From the NCBI RefSeq assembly GCF_963678635.1, contig NC_087062.1:64513253-64577252 (forward strand): a stretch of 64,000 nt of DNA, written 5' to 3'. Both the position numbers and the translations under genes were made by a program. Position 1 is the first letter of the stretch. Every line of letters starts with the position of its first letter. The notes below the pieces were generated by a model. The model worked only from the letters and a program-made list of their open reading frames with translations, did no database searches and was not told the origin of the DNA. This DNA comes from Symsagittifera roscoffensis (lineage: Eukaryota; Xenacoelomorpha; Acoela; Convolutidae). Positions 32,469 through 43,300 of this stretch are shown in pieces.

Positions 32469-33976
32469 TTGGCAAAGATTTGGTGCGTTAAGATGGACGA
32501 AGATACGCATCAGCCCAATGAGCTGAACAGTCAGATGAGGATCATGAAGACGTACTTGAAGGCGAGATACAGACTCTCGGACCTACTAAGAGCGCAGAGA
32601 AATGACCGCATGACAAGCAACCTGAAAAGGTGGATCGAAAATGGTTCTCCGGACAAAGGAGACCTCGAGGAAGACAGTTACCGCATTCTGCGACAGTACT
32701 TTATGCAGAAAGAGGGAAGATTATACTTGAACAAGGACGGGATTTTGGCTTGCAAGAGAAGAGATGAAGACAAAGTCCTAAACAAGTATAACGCGATAGT
32801 GTTGCCGCAACTCTATGAGACAGAACTCTTATTCAGGTCGCATGATCAGATGGGCCATCAGGGGATCGAAAAAGTGTATCAGAGGATCCTGAAGCGCTTT
32901 GAGTGGCCTGGAATGAAAAAGGCATGTGAGAAGTGGGTAACAGCGTGTCTGTCATGCCAACAGGTCAAGGATCCAAGGAAATTGCGATTTCATTTACAAC
33001 AATCGATCGAGTCTTCTGAATTCAACGATGTGGTGCAGATAGATCACCAAAAGATATGCATGACAAACAGTGGTTATAATCAAGTCTTGGTCATGATAGA
33101 TCACTTCACAAAGTATGCAGAGGCCGTGCCCTGCATAACTGCCTCACCGGAAGAGACGTGCGACCACCTGATCAATACGTGGATAGCGAGACATGGTTGT
33201 CCCATGACGTTGCAATCGGATAATGGAACAGTTTTTGTGGGGGAACTCACGAAAGAGCTTATGAGAAGCTCGCAGGTTGCTCAAGCTCACTCCACGACAT
33301 ACCATCCGCAGACGGATGGCTTAGTGGAAAGGCAGAATCGAACGTTAGTGTCGATGCTGAGGGTATATTGTTCCAGGTACATGACCGATTGGAATAGATA
33401 CCTTCCACAGGTGTTGGGAGCTTATAATAGCACGCAGCACTCCACCACCGGAGTTACTCCACACATGATGCTAACGGGACACGAGAAGTCTTTGCCCTTG
33501 ACTTTCTTCTACCCAGAGTATGAGGGTAAAAGGACGTCACCACAGGTCTATGTAAGGGATGTAATTAGACGTCAGCAAGAGTTGAACGACTTGTGTAGAC
33601 GAAATACTCAGCAAGCACAGGCAAGGCAGAGGAAAAGATTTGACAAGAAAGCAGCCGGTGCAAAAACTTATTCGGTAGGGGACTACGTATGGGTATTCCA
33701 GAACGTCATACCACTAAAAGGAACAGAAAAGCACCTAAAAATTGGAGGGGACCCTTCATGATTACGGAGGTGCACCAGGAGGGACGCTTTTATAGACTGA
33801 GTACTGGCCGAGCCCCCCATTACGAAAACATCAAGCCACACAATCCATCGACAGGAGACTGGTGTATACCTGGAGACATGGAAGAGGGGGATTACCTAAT
33901 TATGGACCCTGCCTGTGAGGTCAACGAGAAGGACACCAGGGAAAAGAACGATGGAAACATGGAAACGAAGTCGTAG
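32469..33976 (+). pseudogene. pol: Integrase of the giant LTR element, near-intact
   Basis: The frame 32469-33761 (430 codons) holds the N-terminal zinc domain, HDQMGH...CLSC (H-X4-H from 32841, C-X2-C from 32946). The RNase-H-fold core follows with Asp at 33042 (QIDH), Asp at 33219 (QSDNGT) and Glu at 33327 (LVERQN). The last two are 35 residues apart, the D,D35E triad that joins cDNA to target DNA. A frameshift near 33735 moves the C-terminal part into the frame of 33689-33976, where NWRGPFMITEVHQEGRFYRL is a GPY/F-type module. No chromodomain was seen. An acidic tail follows in a third frame (about 33966-34189, EVVEEGTSTPLDLDPNEA). The core triad is intact, but the C-terminus is out of frame. 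Confidence 0.88.
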
Positions 33977-34141
33977 AGGAAGGAACAAGTACACCACTGG
34001 ACCTGGATCCAAATGAGGCGATTGAAGCAGACAATGAAATTTTACCCTACGCAGAAGAGGACTGGCAGGACCCTGAACAAAGGGAGGTTCCCAAGAACTT
34101 GGAACCGGATCTTCCGTTGACGATACAGACTCGACAGAATG

Positions 34142-35207
34142 ACAGGACAAGACCCAGAAAAATTATAACTCTTACGGCGACGACTTTGTAGTGGACAGGA
34201 TAGATCTAAAGAAGATAGTGGAAGAAGTGGTAGGTCTAGAAGATAAAACTGTGTCACAGGACATTGACATAGTCGATGATCACGACGAGGAATGGATCGA
34301 GGACCGGTCGAAACCCGAGGTAAAATTCGACGACGAGCAACAGCAATCCTACGAACAAGAGTTGACGAATCTGCGTGTCTTTGAATGGCTGAACGGAATA
34401 ACGTCGGACCCAAAGGAGACCAGTGTCACGATTCATGATGTAGGTCGTGAAAGCATGAAATACAGGAAAACCGAACTAGAAGATCCTTCCTGGGCTGCCC
34501 AGGAGGGGCGACTTCTCATTTCGGCTTTCAACCTCGACTTGATATCCGGTATGCGATCGACGGGGACGTCGATGGATATTTTCGTCCGGGGAGTAGTAGT
34601 AGGACTTACCCACACTGAAAATTTATTAATAAAAAAATTAAGAATAGCAAGAGAGACAGGAGATTTAGAAGCGGAAACAGGCGAGGACCCTAAGAAACCG
34701 GACAAAGGGAGGGTAGTTGAGTCACATTTTAACTTACCAAGTGAATATTCAAGTGGCTCAATACTAACATACAGCAATTTCATACTCACAAATAGAACAT
34801 GTGCGATAGCAATCACAGCAGACATGAGTTTTAAGACAGCGTTAGCAGCAGATTTTAAGAGAGAATATAAAAACATAGAATTCCTTTGGAAGCAGGGGTG
34901 TAGCATGAATAGGGGGTGTAGCAGCTTTGCCTCCAGCTGCGTCACAGATACCGGGAAAGTATTATGCTTCTTGGTGACGAGGGCGATGGACAAGCGGCAC
35001 GTGGACCCAGAAAATCTAGTTTTGTCCTTGACGAGATTGAGAGACTTCCACGTGGAAAGGGAAGTGAAGGAGCTTTCGCTTCCAGTGTACGATCCGAACA
35101 GAGGACAACTGCATCCACGGGAACTATACGCGCTGATACACGTAATCTTCTCTGATACTAATATACAAGTATACTTGCATAAGAAATATTACTTAAGTAT
35201 AGGTTGA
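34142..35207 (+). CDS. Macro-domain-like ORF downstream of integrase
   Basis: Open from 34142. The first 190 residues counted from GTG 34191 are acidic and unassigned. Residues ~186-332 match the layout of a macro domain of the TARG1/OARD1-like type: ILTYSNFILTNRTC, then AITADMSFKTALAADFKREY (DFKR-Y core), then FLWKQGCS, GKVLCFLVTR, DPENLVLSLTRLRDF, VKELSLPVY, ALIHVIFSDTNIQVYLH. Macro domains bind, and some hydrolyse, ADP-ribose. The segment that is normally the Gly-rich loop after the S(M/L)P strand reads YDPNRGQL, so the usual GxG and catalytic Asp are not evident; binding or scaffold use is more likely than hydrolysis. The ORF lacks an early ATG (the first in-frame one is near 34456), so it probably was the C-terminal part of Pol, joined through frameshifts. 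It is intact to the TGA at 35205. Confidence 0.6.
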
Positions 35208-35624
35208 GTTTAGGTGGCATACAGGGGGGCGTCATAGTAAATGTATGTTGTGTGTGATATGTGTTATGCATTATGTTATGTGTTATGTTTTTATGACATA
35301 AGGGTAAGAAGGAGTTAGTGACGACGAACAAGTGAATGACGATCTTAGGAATAGATCCAAAGTTTGGACTGTCCAATCTTAAGTCGATTTTCAAAATTTT
35401 AGAAACTGATTGATTTTAGTAAAATTTAAGACCAAATCTTTTTTATCTGATTGTTTCAAATAAATTTTTGATTCAAAACGAGTGCAAAGTTGACAAGTGT
35501 GAGATTCGTGACCTCTTTTCTAGATCCTGATTGATCATTTATTCACTCACTTGAGTTCTAATCGTTGAATCAATAATCAAATCAAAACCGAAAGAGAACG
35601 GACAATTTCAACCTGGATGAATTG
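35208..35624 (+). other. Non-coding spacer between the two cargo regions
   Basis: AT-rich, with a GTTATG(T/C)(G/A)TTATG simple stretch near 35258-35300. No ORF. It could hold a splice acceptor or internal promoter for the downstream cargo; nothing decisive is visible. Confidence 0.4.
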
Positions 35625-36354
35625 ATGGACCTGGCAGAGGCATATGTAGGACCGATGGTAGATGCGATCTATCTTCGGCTAATGGATCGAGACTTCGCTC
35701 TGGAGGACCCAGAAGTAGTCATGTTGCTGACCGCCTTGATAAACATCTTGGGGGCATGACAACCGTGGGGACCGCCCCACGGAAGTTCTATTGATGCCAG
35801 CATACGGAGAAAGACGAGTGCTAGACCGCCCGAACATGAGAGTGATGAGGTGGAGAAACGGGGCTCTCTCAGGGAGTGACTTGGCAAACGAGCCTGGATT
35901 GGGAAGTTCGAGGACCTACCAACCAGGTGAGATGCCCCTGCCCGCCAAGCCTAAGCCTGGACTCAGAAGAATTCATCAAGAAATGAACAGCGAGGCTGCC
36001 TCGTCTAGTACACCACTGAGAGTAGCTCTGCCACCAAAGAGGACGAGAGTAGAAGAGGAGGTTCAAACGAACGAAACCATGCAAGATCTAGATGGGATTA
36101 AAGACGAGCTGGAGACGACTAGAAAGGAGCTGGACGAGATGACCAAGATCATGCTAACCATAGAAGAATATAGTGATATGTGGAGAAGGTTGTTTGAAGA
36201 CTGCAACAAGAAGCAGGTTGAAGAGATAGAGCGCTTGAGGCGAGAACACAAGCAGCGATCGGAGCGTCTGTCGTTAACAGCAGCCGTAGAAAAAGTGATA
36301 CCTACAAGGGATATTCCTCGTGCGCAGTCCCCGCTGCAGCTGGTCGAGTGACAA
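35625..36354 (+). pseudogene. Cargo ORF, N-terminal and coiled-coil part, frameshifted
   Basis: An ATG at 35625 opens 44 codons (MDLAEAYVGPMVDAIYLRLM...) to a TGA at 35757. The reading then shifts to the frame of 35791-36351 (186 codons). That part is Arg/Pro-rich (KPKPGLRRIHQEM), then shows a clear coiled coil of about 85 residues (DELETTRKELDEMTKIMLTI onward to HKQRSERL). It ends at TGA 36349, overlapping the next frame (GAGTGACAATC). Function is unknown. Position after pol is where envelope or accessory genes sit in other LTR elements, but there is no signal peptide or transmembrane helix, so it is not an envelope. Confidence 0.6.
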
Positions 36355-37896
36355 TCGCGGACCCGAGTGATACCTTAGGTGACCCAGTCGTGGAACAGAC
36401 GATGAAGAAGCTGATAGAGACAGCTGGACGACTAGTGGCCAACAGGAATGCGCCAGGTTCCGGGGTGACTGCACCCTATGGAACAAACGACGACACGGGC
36501 AGAGTGCAACTCTCCCAAGACGCGATGACCAAAGAGAGAGTTAGCCATGCAACGTTACAAACGAGGAGTTCTAAGATCCCAGACAGGAAAATCCGAGGGA
36601 TGCCGGCGCAGATAGTGTCCCGAGTGATTGATGTACAGAAGAACAATCAGTTGAAGTATAACTTCACAGAAGTTCCGGACACGGATTCGAGCGACCTGGA
36701 ACCCAGCAGTAAACCTGTAGCAACCGCCACTGGGGACATCGCATCTGATACTGGGAGAGTGCTCCAAAACTTGAGGACTTCCTTAATCACTACTGTGATG
36801 GTTTTTGGAGGCGCAACGATAGTTCAAGTATTTCGGATGGTGGAGCTGATGAACCTCACGTGATGATCCTAGTAGGGACGAACAACACCTCGAGAAGCTC
36901 AGATGAGGTAGAGTCACTGTGGGAATCGATGATGGTGTGCCTATTTACTACTCTCTAGCAGAAGTTCAACTGCGCGGTACTGACCGTCTGCACTGCACCG
37001 ATGAGTACGAAGATGTTGACAGCGGCAGGGAGGAGAAATAATGAAGGAGTAATCAGGTGGAACAACATCCTGAGGAATCTCGCAAGTCGGAATGCCGGAA
37101 GGATGATCCTTATGGATATTGAGCATGATCTGAGAGCTATGGATCAGGCGAGAATGACTACTGACGGCATCCACTTTGACAGCATCGAGGGACAAGCTTG
37201 GTTGAACAGAGTCTTCCAAGAGCGACTAGATGAAATGGAAGTAGAACTGTTTGACACGGGAGTGCTGAAGAAGGAAAAGACACCAAACAAACCAGCAATT
37301 TCAACATTTGTGCCTCCTAACCGGGAAACACGCTTGGGAGCTGTCCCAGCCGTGACCATCTATAAGCCGCAAAGCTCCAGCGAACCCTGGCACAGAACGG
37401 ATGTACAAGATCGATTGGGGGAAGCGCCCTTGAGAAGAACGATCAACCCTAGACGAAGACTACGGCCTGTCAACTCGACAACGGAAACGACCAGCACCTC
37501 TAAATCGGATATGAGATCAGAGACGACGAGCACCAGTCGAGAGGAGCGACGTCCAAACAGGAGCTCTCTAATGTGGTCGAGACCCATACCTTCTCCCTGG
37601 CACATATATAAAGATGATCTGATGAAACTGAATCTCAGACGGTGAGTTTTGCAGTAGATGCCATGAGGATGCTGAACGGAGCGATGTTATCTGTCAGCGG
37701 ATTGTACTCGATAACAAGAGTGGACTGGTTGATAGCTGCTGGCATAAACTTAAGCTCTGCAACTGCCTTGAGGTTTGCCGACCTAGAGGGACTGCTCTCG
37801 AACAATACAATGGGTCCAGTGAATGCAAGACCGTTACAAGACACAGAAACTGAAAGTGCAGAGTCAATGTCGCAGGAGAAGGAGATAGAGCATTGA
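36348..37896 (+). pseudogene. SGNH/GDSL-hydrolase-like cargo, interrupted
   Basis: Three frames chain together: 36348-36863, about 36845-37645, and 37642-37896. The first ends with VMVFGGATIV, a possible block I. The second continues with VMILVGTNNTSRSSDEVESL, where GTNN is the Asn-bearing block III of SGNH hydrolases, then TAG 36956. After that come NCAVLTVCTAPM, RWNNILRNLASRNAGRMILM and DGIHFDSIEGQAWLNRVF. DGIH (37163-37174) fits block V with catalytic Asp and His. The nucleophile Ser of block I is not evident and may be lost. A basic Ser/Thr-rich tail follows, and a final shifted 84-codon segment. SGNH enzymes hydrolyse esters on lipids or glycans. Breaks: a frameshift near 36835, TAG 36956 and a shift at 37640. 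Confidence 0.6.
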
Positions 37897-38721
37897 CAAA
37901 TGGCCGAAGTACAAGATGCAAAAAGAAACAAAATTAGAAGAATTTAGAAGTTTTAGAACTTCTACACGACGAAAAAAAAAGAAGAAACAAAGAAGTGAAA
38001 GAAGAGAAGGAGTTAAAACTCAGAATTGTTCTATATGTGTGACAAAAAACTCAAGTGAGAAACTAAGCAACCAAGTTGTAATTGAAATTGAAACAAAACA
38101 TTTTAGTTGAGTTTTGACCATTAAAGAATTTGTTGCATTTATAAATTTGTATTTTGATTTTAGTTAGTGGCTTTAGAGACACTTACTATTTATTTAGAAA
38201 GGCTTGAGTGAAGAGTATATTTAAATATTCTAGCCTGCACGATTGTTTTTAATCAACTAGGACAACTGATTTCTTTGTGGTGACATGAAAGGCTTGGGTA
38301 ATCTCTTGAAGAGGGAGATTGTTTCATTGTTCTTTCTAACCACAGAGTTCCTTAATTTTAATATTCATGACCAATAATAACTAAAATTTCCAAAGGGAAG
38401 AAGCATAGTAGGATAATTTTAGCTTATTGGTTGGCAGGACTGTCCTGCAAACTAACACCTTTTAAAACCTAAGAGAAAAAATTTTAAATCAGGGCATTGA
38501 CGTTGGAAGTCAGAAATTTTTTTTTATCTTTGGTCATATCCTCAAAGTGCAGATTAGTGAAAGAGTTTGGAAGGCTATAGTAGTGTAGTATGATGCCATT
38601 TATATTCTGCAGTGAGTCGATTTGACGTCGATAAAAGTAATTTCGTGCATTTTAAAAATTCGGTTCGATGGCACTACCATTTTTACGAACATTACGAGAT
38701 TCAATGCGGACATTGACCGGG
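37897..38721 (+). other. 3' non-coding region before the 3' LTR
   Basis: AT-rich. One Lys-rich open frame (37916-38110) contains a run of AAG/AAA codons and is probably not coding. No repeat or second accessory gene was seen. Confidence 0.5.
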
Positions 38722-38735
38722 CTGTCCGGGGAGTA
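38722..38735 (+). promoter_or_regulatory. Candidate polypurine tract
   Basis: CTGTCCGGGGAGTA abuts the 3' LTR. The short purine run GGGGAG is in the place where plus-strand priming occurs. The same TGTCCGGGGAG string is found three times in the pol linker and as CGTCCGGGGAGTA near 34584. Confidence 0.45.
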
Positions 38736-39648
38736 TGTGACATTCGACCAGAATGGACGAAAATACAGTTTCGAATTATTAACAGCTAACCTTCCAAATT
38801 GGCAGTTTTAGAGGATTAACGGTGTTATTCGGACGATTGGACGAATCGTGAAGGCTAGAATGTTCTGATATTTTAAATTTTTAAAATTTCGAATGATGAC
38901 GTCATATTTCTGAAAAACGTCAAAAACGACCATTCTGGAAAAAATCTGAATTAAAAACAGAACAACGAACGTTGCGGCGGCGACAACAACGATAATCGCG
39001 ATGAAAAACAAAAACGAGAATTGAACGAATAGCCGAGTTAGCAGAGACCACTCCGAGTTGCAACAATTGTGTCGCTACAATCGTTGCAAGGCCATTCACA
39101 CTAACGGTGAAGGGTGAAAACCAACCTTCCTGAGAGGAAATAAGGGTGTTATTTCGCCGGATTCAAGAATCCGGAGGGGTCTCGGGACTGGAACTTATAT
39201 CATTTTATACAATTTTTAGCTTCCCATTTTATGTCCTGAATTGAATCTATCTAACATCTGAATTCACTATTTGACGATGAGAAGCTAGAAGTTAAGGGAA
39301 AGGATTGATCCATTTTCGATGGAGATGATGATTTTTATCTACTGAACAAAAAAAAGAGTAACATAACAAATAGTAGTAGCCCTGTTTTTAGGAGTGACCT
39401 CGTAGTCTGGGGATACTGAGACCCAGCCATGAGCTCACTAATTTTGCATGTAAGTAAGGTAATTTGAGTGTTTTGAGCGAAGCCGAAAGCAGTAACGTTT
39501 TTGTCGACCCGATGTTAGAAAGACCACCAAAAGAACTGGCTTTGGTAGACACGGTGAAAAGCATGTAGAGCTTAGCTTAGACGCTGGCCAGTCGTCTTTT
39601 AGCTTAGCTTTATTTCCCGTCGATATGTACTTCCGGGCGAATGTTACA
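38736..39648 (+). repeat. 3' LTR (913 bp)
   Basis: Begins TGTGACATTCG and ends CGAATGTTACA, 11-bp imperfect inverted termini with the TG...CA ends used by retroviral-type integrases. Immediately right of it the 51-bp minisatellite resumes (GTAGGAGCCGTC). It carries one fewer GTTAGCAGA unit than the 5' LTR. Confidence 0.88.
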
Positions 39649-40105
39649 GTAGGAGCCGTCAGCCGTCTCCCTGTGATCTGGTCGTTCTGTGGCGTCAATG
39701 AAAGAGCCGTCAGCTGTCTCCCTCTGGTCTGGTAGTTCTGTGGGGTCACTGTAGGAGCCGTCTCCCTGTGGCCTTTTCGTTCCGTGGCGTCAATTTACGA
39801 GCCGTCAGCCGTCTCCCTGTGGTCTGGTCGTTCTGTGGCGTCAATGTACGAGCCGTCAGCCGTCTGCCTCTAGTCTGGTAGTTCTGTGAGATCAATGTAG
39901 GAGCCATCAGCCGTCTCCCTGTGGTCTGGTCGTTCTGTGGCGTCAATTTACGAGCCGTCAGCCGTCTCCCTCTGGTCTGATAGTTCTGTCGGGTCAATGT
40001 AGGAGCCGTCAGCCGTCTCCCTTTGGTCTGATCCTTCTGTGAGGTCACTGTACGAGCCGTCAGCCGCCTCCCTTTGGTGTGATTGTTCTATGGGGTCAAC
40101 GTAGT
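39649..40105 (-). repeat. 51-bp minisatellite, main array (nine units)
   Basis: GAGCCGTCAG starts at 39653, 39704, (39755, shortened), 39799, 39850, 39901, 39952, 40003 and 40054: 51-bp steps with one 44-bp unit. 51 bp is 17 codons, and the minus strand is open through most of the array, giving units like TPQNDQTTGRRLTARTL. The array is in the same minus-strand frame as the LINE C-terminus at 40373-40642, so it may be that ORF's repetitive tail. Confidence 0.85.
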
Positions 40106-40372
40106 TCTTGTATGAGTCTCTGGGAAGTTCTTCAGCGGTCTCCTGGTTGATTGCAGATAATCGTAGATATGTCGGCAGGTCTCCAAAATGAACGCAGTCT
40201 TCGAGGTGTCTTTCTCAACCTATTTTTCTGAGACAGAACTTAAATTTACAGGCTTATACGCAGTAAAACCTTTTTCCGCTTTTTCATGCTTTTTCAGTTT
40301 GTAGCAATGGGTTTTATGACAGAGCAGTACGTGACTGCCATTAGTATAGTTGTTTTCATTTCTCCGTCGAAT

Positions 40373-43300
40373 CTAGTAGTACTTTGACTTCTGGATGTTG
40401 AGGTGGTCGTTTTCAATAATTCCAGTAAGCAGACTTGTCGTTGGACTGTTATTTGGAAGCTGGGCCCATTTTTTCCAGTAATAACTGGCTATGTATTCGA
40501 TGTGTTGAACATAAGTATTCTCGTCCGTCTGTGCGCTAAAAAGAGAGAGGCCGTAAGTTGCTGCTGGGATGATTATTGCATGATACAGTTGAAATGCAGA
40601 AAGAAATGGCATTGTTCTCAGAGAGGCTTTGGTTTGCAGCATGTTCGTAGCTCCAATGCCCTTCGTTTTGAGTCTTTATGTGCTGAGGTTGTGAAACTCG
40701 TAGAGAGTTTGAGACTTAGGTAGGCGAAGCTGCTGACAAAATCTAAGGGGTTTCCGGCATACGACATCTTGTCAGATTTGCTTAACCTGTCCCTCTGCGG
40801 AACTACATCATTTTAGTTTTCTTTACATTCACTTTCAAGTAGTTTTCGTTGCAAAACTTCTCGAGGAGGTCCAGCAATTTCTGGTGGTTTTCAAGCAATT
40901 CTGAGCATTGTGCTAGATCATCTGCATAGAAATGCTGAAACTGCCGCCTGCACTCAGGTAACCCACCTAGTCTGCTATGTAAATTGCAAAAGGAAGAGGC
41001 GAGAGTTTGTCTCCTTGTGGGTCACCCACTGTCTGTTTTATAGGGTCTGACAAGAAATTGCCTTTGCAGACTCTGATGTAGATCTCGTTCAGAACGCTGT
41101 TCAGTACATCAAGGAAATGGGTCGGCAAGCCTCTCAGTTTCAATTTTTGAAATTACCTGGGCCTGTTTACCGAGTCAAAAGCCTTCTCAAAACCCAGGAA
41201 GCACACGTAACACCGTACCGTCATCTCCACGCAAGATTTGACTGCCGTGAAGAGGTTTTCTGTTGCAGTTATCGTGGAACGCTTCTTGCTAAAACCATGA
41301 TGTTCTTCAAAGTATCGAAAATCATTCCGCCCAGTTGTTGAGTTGGTCGTACAGTATTGTCGTAAAACACTTATATACCCAAGAAAGCAACGCAATTCCC
41401 ATGTTATTTGCTGGATCTTTCCTGATACCCTTCTGCTTGTACAAAGGCTCTAAAAAAGCGGTTTTGCAAGCTGTTGGGCATACTGCGCGTCTGAAACAGA
41501 AATTGAAGAGCAGTATCAGGAAACTGAAGGTAATCCCCAAGGTACTTTTCAGTAGATCGTTAGATATTCTGTCTGGTCCGGCAGCTTTTTTCAACGGCGC
41601 TTCAGCCATAGCTGCAGTGATTTCTGGGAGTTCTATGTCTTTTTTCAGCTCTTCACCACTGTCCATCAGCGTAAACACATAATCGTGATTACAATCAGTT
41701 TGAGCAGAACAGTCAATTTCAGGAATTTTGGCGTTGTTCAACAGGCTGAAGAAATAGTTTTCCCAGATGTGATTATTTACAACTGGAGTACAAACTGGTG
41801 GTTTCTTTGTCCTCCGGATTGTCCAGGACTGCTTTTTGTCGGATTCTGATACAATCAAACTTTCTTTTTCTTGGTTTTCTTCAAACTCTCTTTTCTTTCT
41901 CGCTCACAGTTTCTTGAGGATATGTTAATCTCTGCTATATTTCAGATTTGGTTCTGAAAACAGCCTTCAATTCGCAATGCGCATAGTAACAAGCTTTGTC
42001 AAACCAGGGTTTTGAGTGTCTTTTCCGCCTTGTGGTTTTAGCAGAGGCTAAAGTATGAACAAATTGGTCATACACGAGGTTGACATCTGGAGAATCGATG
42101 GAGAGGGAACTTGTCAACTGGCTTATTGTTGCAGCGATTAGATCAAGAGCACCACTTTGGAGTGCTATTGGTTTCTTCTCATAAACACCCAGGTTTCTAT
42201 CGATTGTTAGGGTAACTTGCAAGTGCTTTGTCAGCATGGAATCTTGGATTTACAGCTGGTTTCTGCATTATCTGACACCCTGATTGAGAAAAACAGGTCT
42301 ATGGTGCTAGATCCGTTGTCACTGATATAGGTAGGAGTGATATCATTCAGGCAAGTGAATCCTACATCTATCTGTATTTCACAGAGATGTTTGCCTCTCT
42401 CTCCTGCATCGATGCGGCAGTTGAAGTCTCCTCCGATTATGATAAGTTCCTTATGTTTACACTTTTCGAGGCAGTCTGATATGTCTGCAACGATAGTTTC
42501 TAGCTCTGTTAAAGGGCTAAAGTAGCACACAGCTAGCGACAGCTTGAGAGAATCTGAATTTTTAGCTGAGATATTATCTAAGGCATAGATTTGCCTCTGG
42601 GTCAGCTTCAGTTTGCGGTTGAGAGCGTTGCACAATCCTCCCATGGGTCTCCCTCTATTCAATTTTTGGCGCTGCTTCCGTTGTATGTAAAATTTGGGAT
42701 GTCAAAAGTACTAGTCGAAGTTGTTTCAGTCAGAAGTAAGAAGTCGTTGTTGTCCAAAGTAGAGTCTTTTGTCAGCTGCAGTGTCTTTTTGGCTCCTTCT
42801 ATATTCCATAGTAGAAATTTTAGGCTTTGTAGTTTTTGGTTCAAGACCACGAGGTCCCCCTTGATTTTTCATCCGTTCCCTGGTTCTTCTTCAATATTCG
42901 TTCTTAATTTTTTGCGTAGTTCAAACAGTTGTGCTCGTTTTGCCTTGGTGCGGTCAGGATCGATGTAGGTGTGCTCATATTCTGGAATATCCTTCAATTT
43001 TCTGCTTTTTGACAGAAACAGACGTCTGAATTCTCGTTTTCGAAACGAACTAAAAGCAACTGTTTCGTAGTCTCTGCGTGTTCTTCACTGATCCTCTTGG
43101 TTTCGAAACTCCGGGGTTCCAGAGTGATTTCGAGCTTGCCAGCGATGTCTTCGACCAGCTTCTTGTCGTATTTGGTTGGTACAGATCTCCTGATGATTAT
43201 GTTTCTGGCCTTTTCTTTTCTCCTTTTCTCATCTTTATTGGCTTTAGTCGTGATAACACCACAGATCATTTCGTCGTCTTTCAAGGCTCGCATACGATAG

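Larger units (their letters stand above)
16881..39648 (+). mobile_element. Giant Ty3/gypsy-type LTR retrotransposon (~22.8 kb) with macro- and SGNH-like cargo
   Basis: Two direct LTRs (16881-17798 and 38736-39648) bracket leader, gag, duplicated PR-RT-RNase H, integrase, a macro-domain-like ORF and a coiled-coil/SGNH-like region, all on the + strand. The PR-RT-RH-IN order is that of Ty3/gypsy (Metaviridae). Both flanks are the same 51-bp minisatellite, which fixes the element's borders. The flanks ATGCA and GTAGG do not give a clean target-site duplication; the local unit reads TCAATGTAGG, so a short one may be mutated. Size is inflated by a 2,065-bp leader duplication and a ~2.9-kb pol duplication; without them it would be about 17.8 kb, still large for the family. 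Stops and frameshifts in gag, pol and cargo show it is inactive. Confidence 0.85.

Noticed and set aside
34964-35155. Alternative-frame ORF inside the macro-like ORF
   Set aside because: Shadow frame; the macro-like frame is longer and has recognisable structure.
35625-37896. Envelope gene of an errantivirus type
   Set aside because: No signal peptide, furin site or transmembrane helix. Motifs point to coiled coil and SGNH-like hydrolase instead.
39438-40048. Independent genes encoded by the minisatellite on the minus strand
   Set aside because: Open only because the unit is 51 bp (a multiple of three). One frame runs into the LTR, which is a later insertion.
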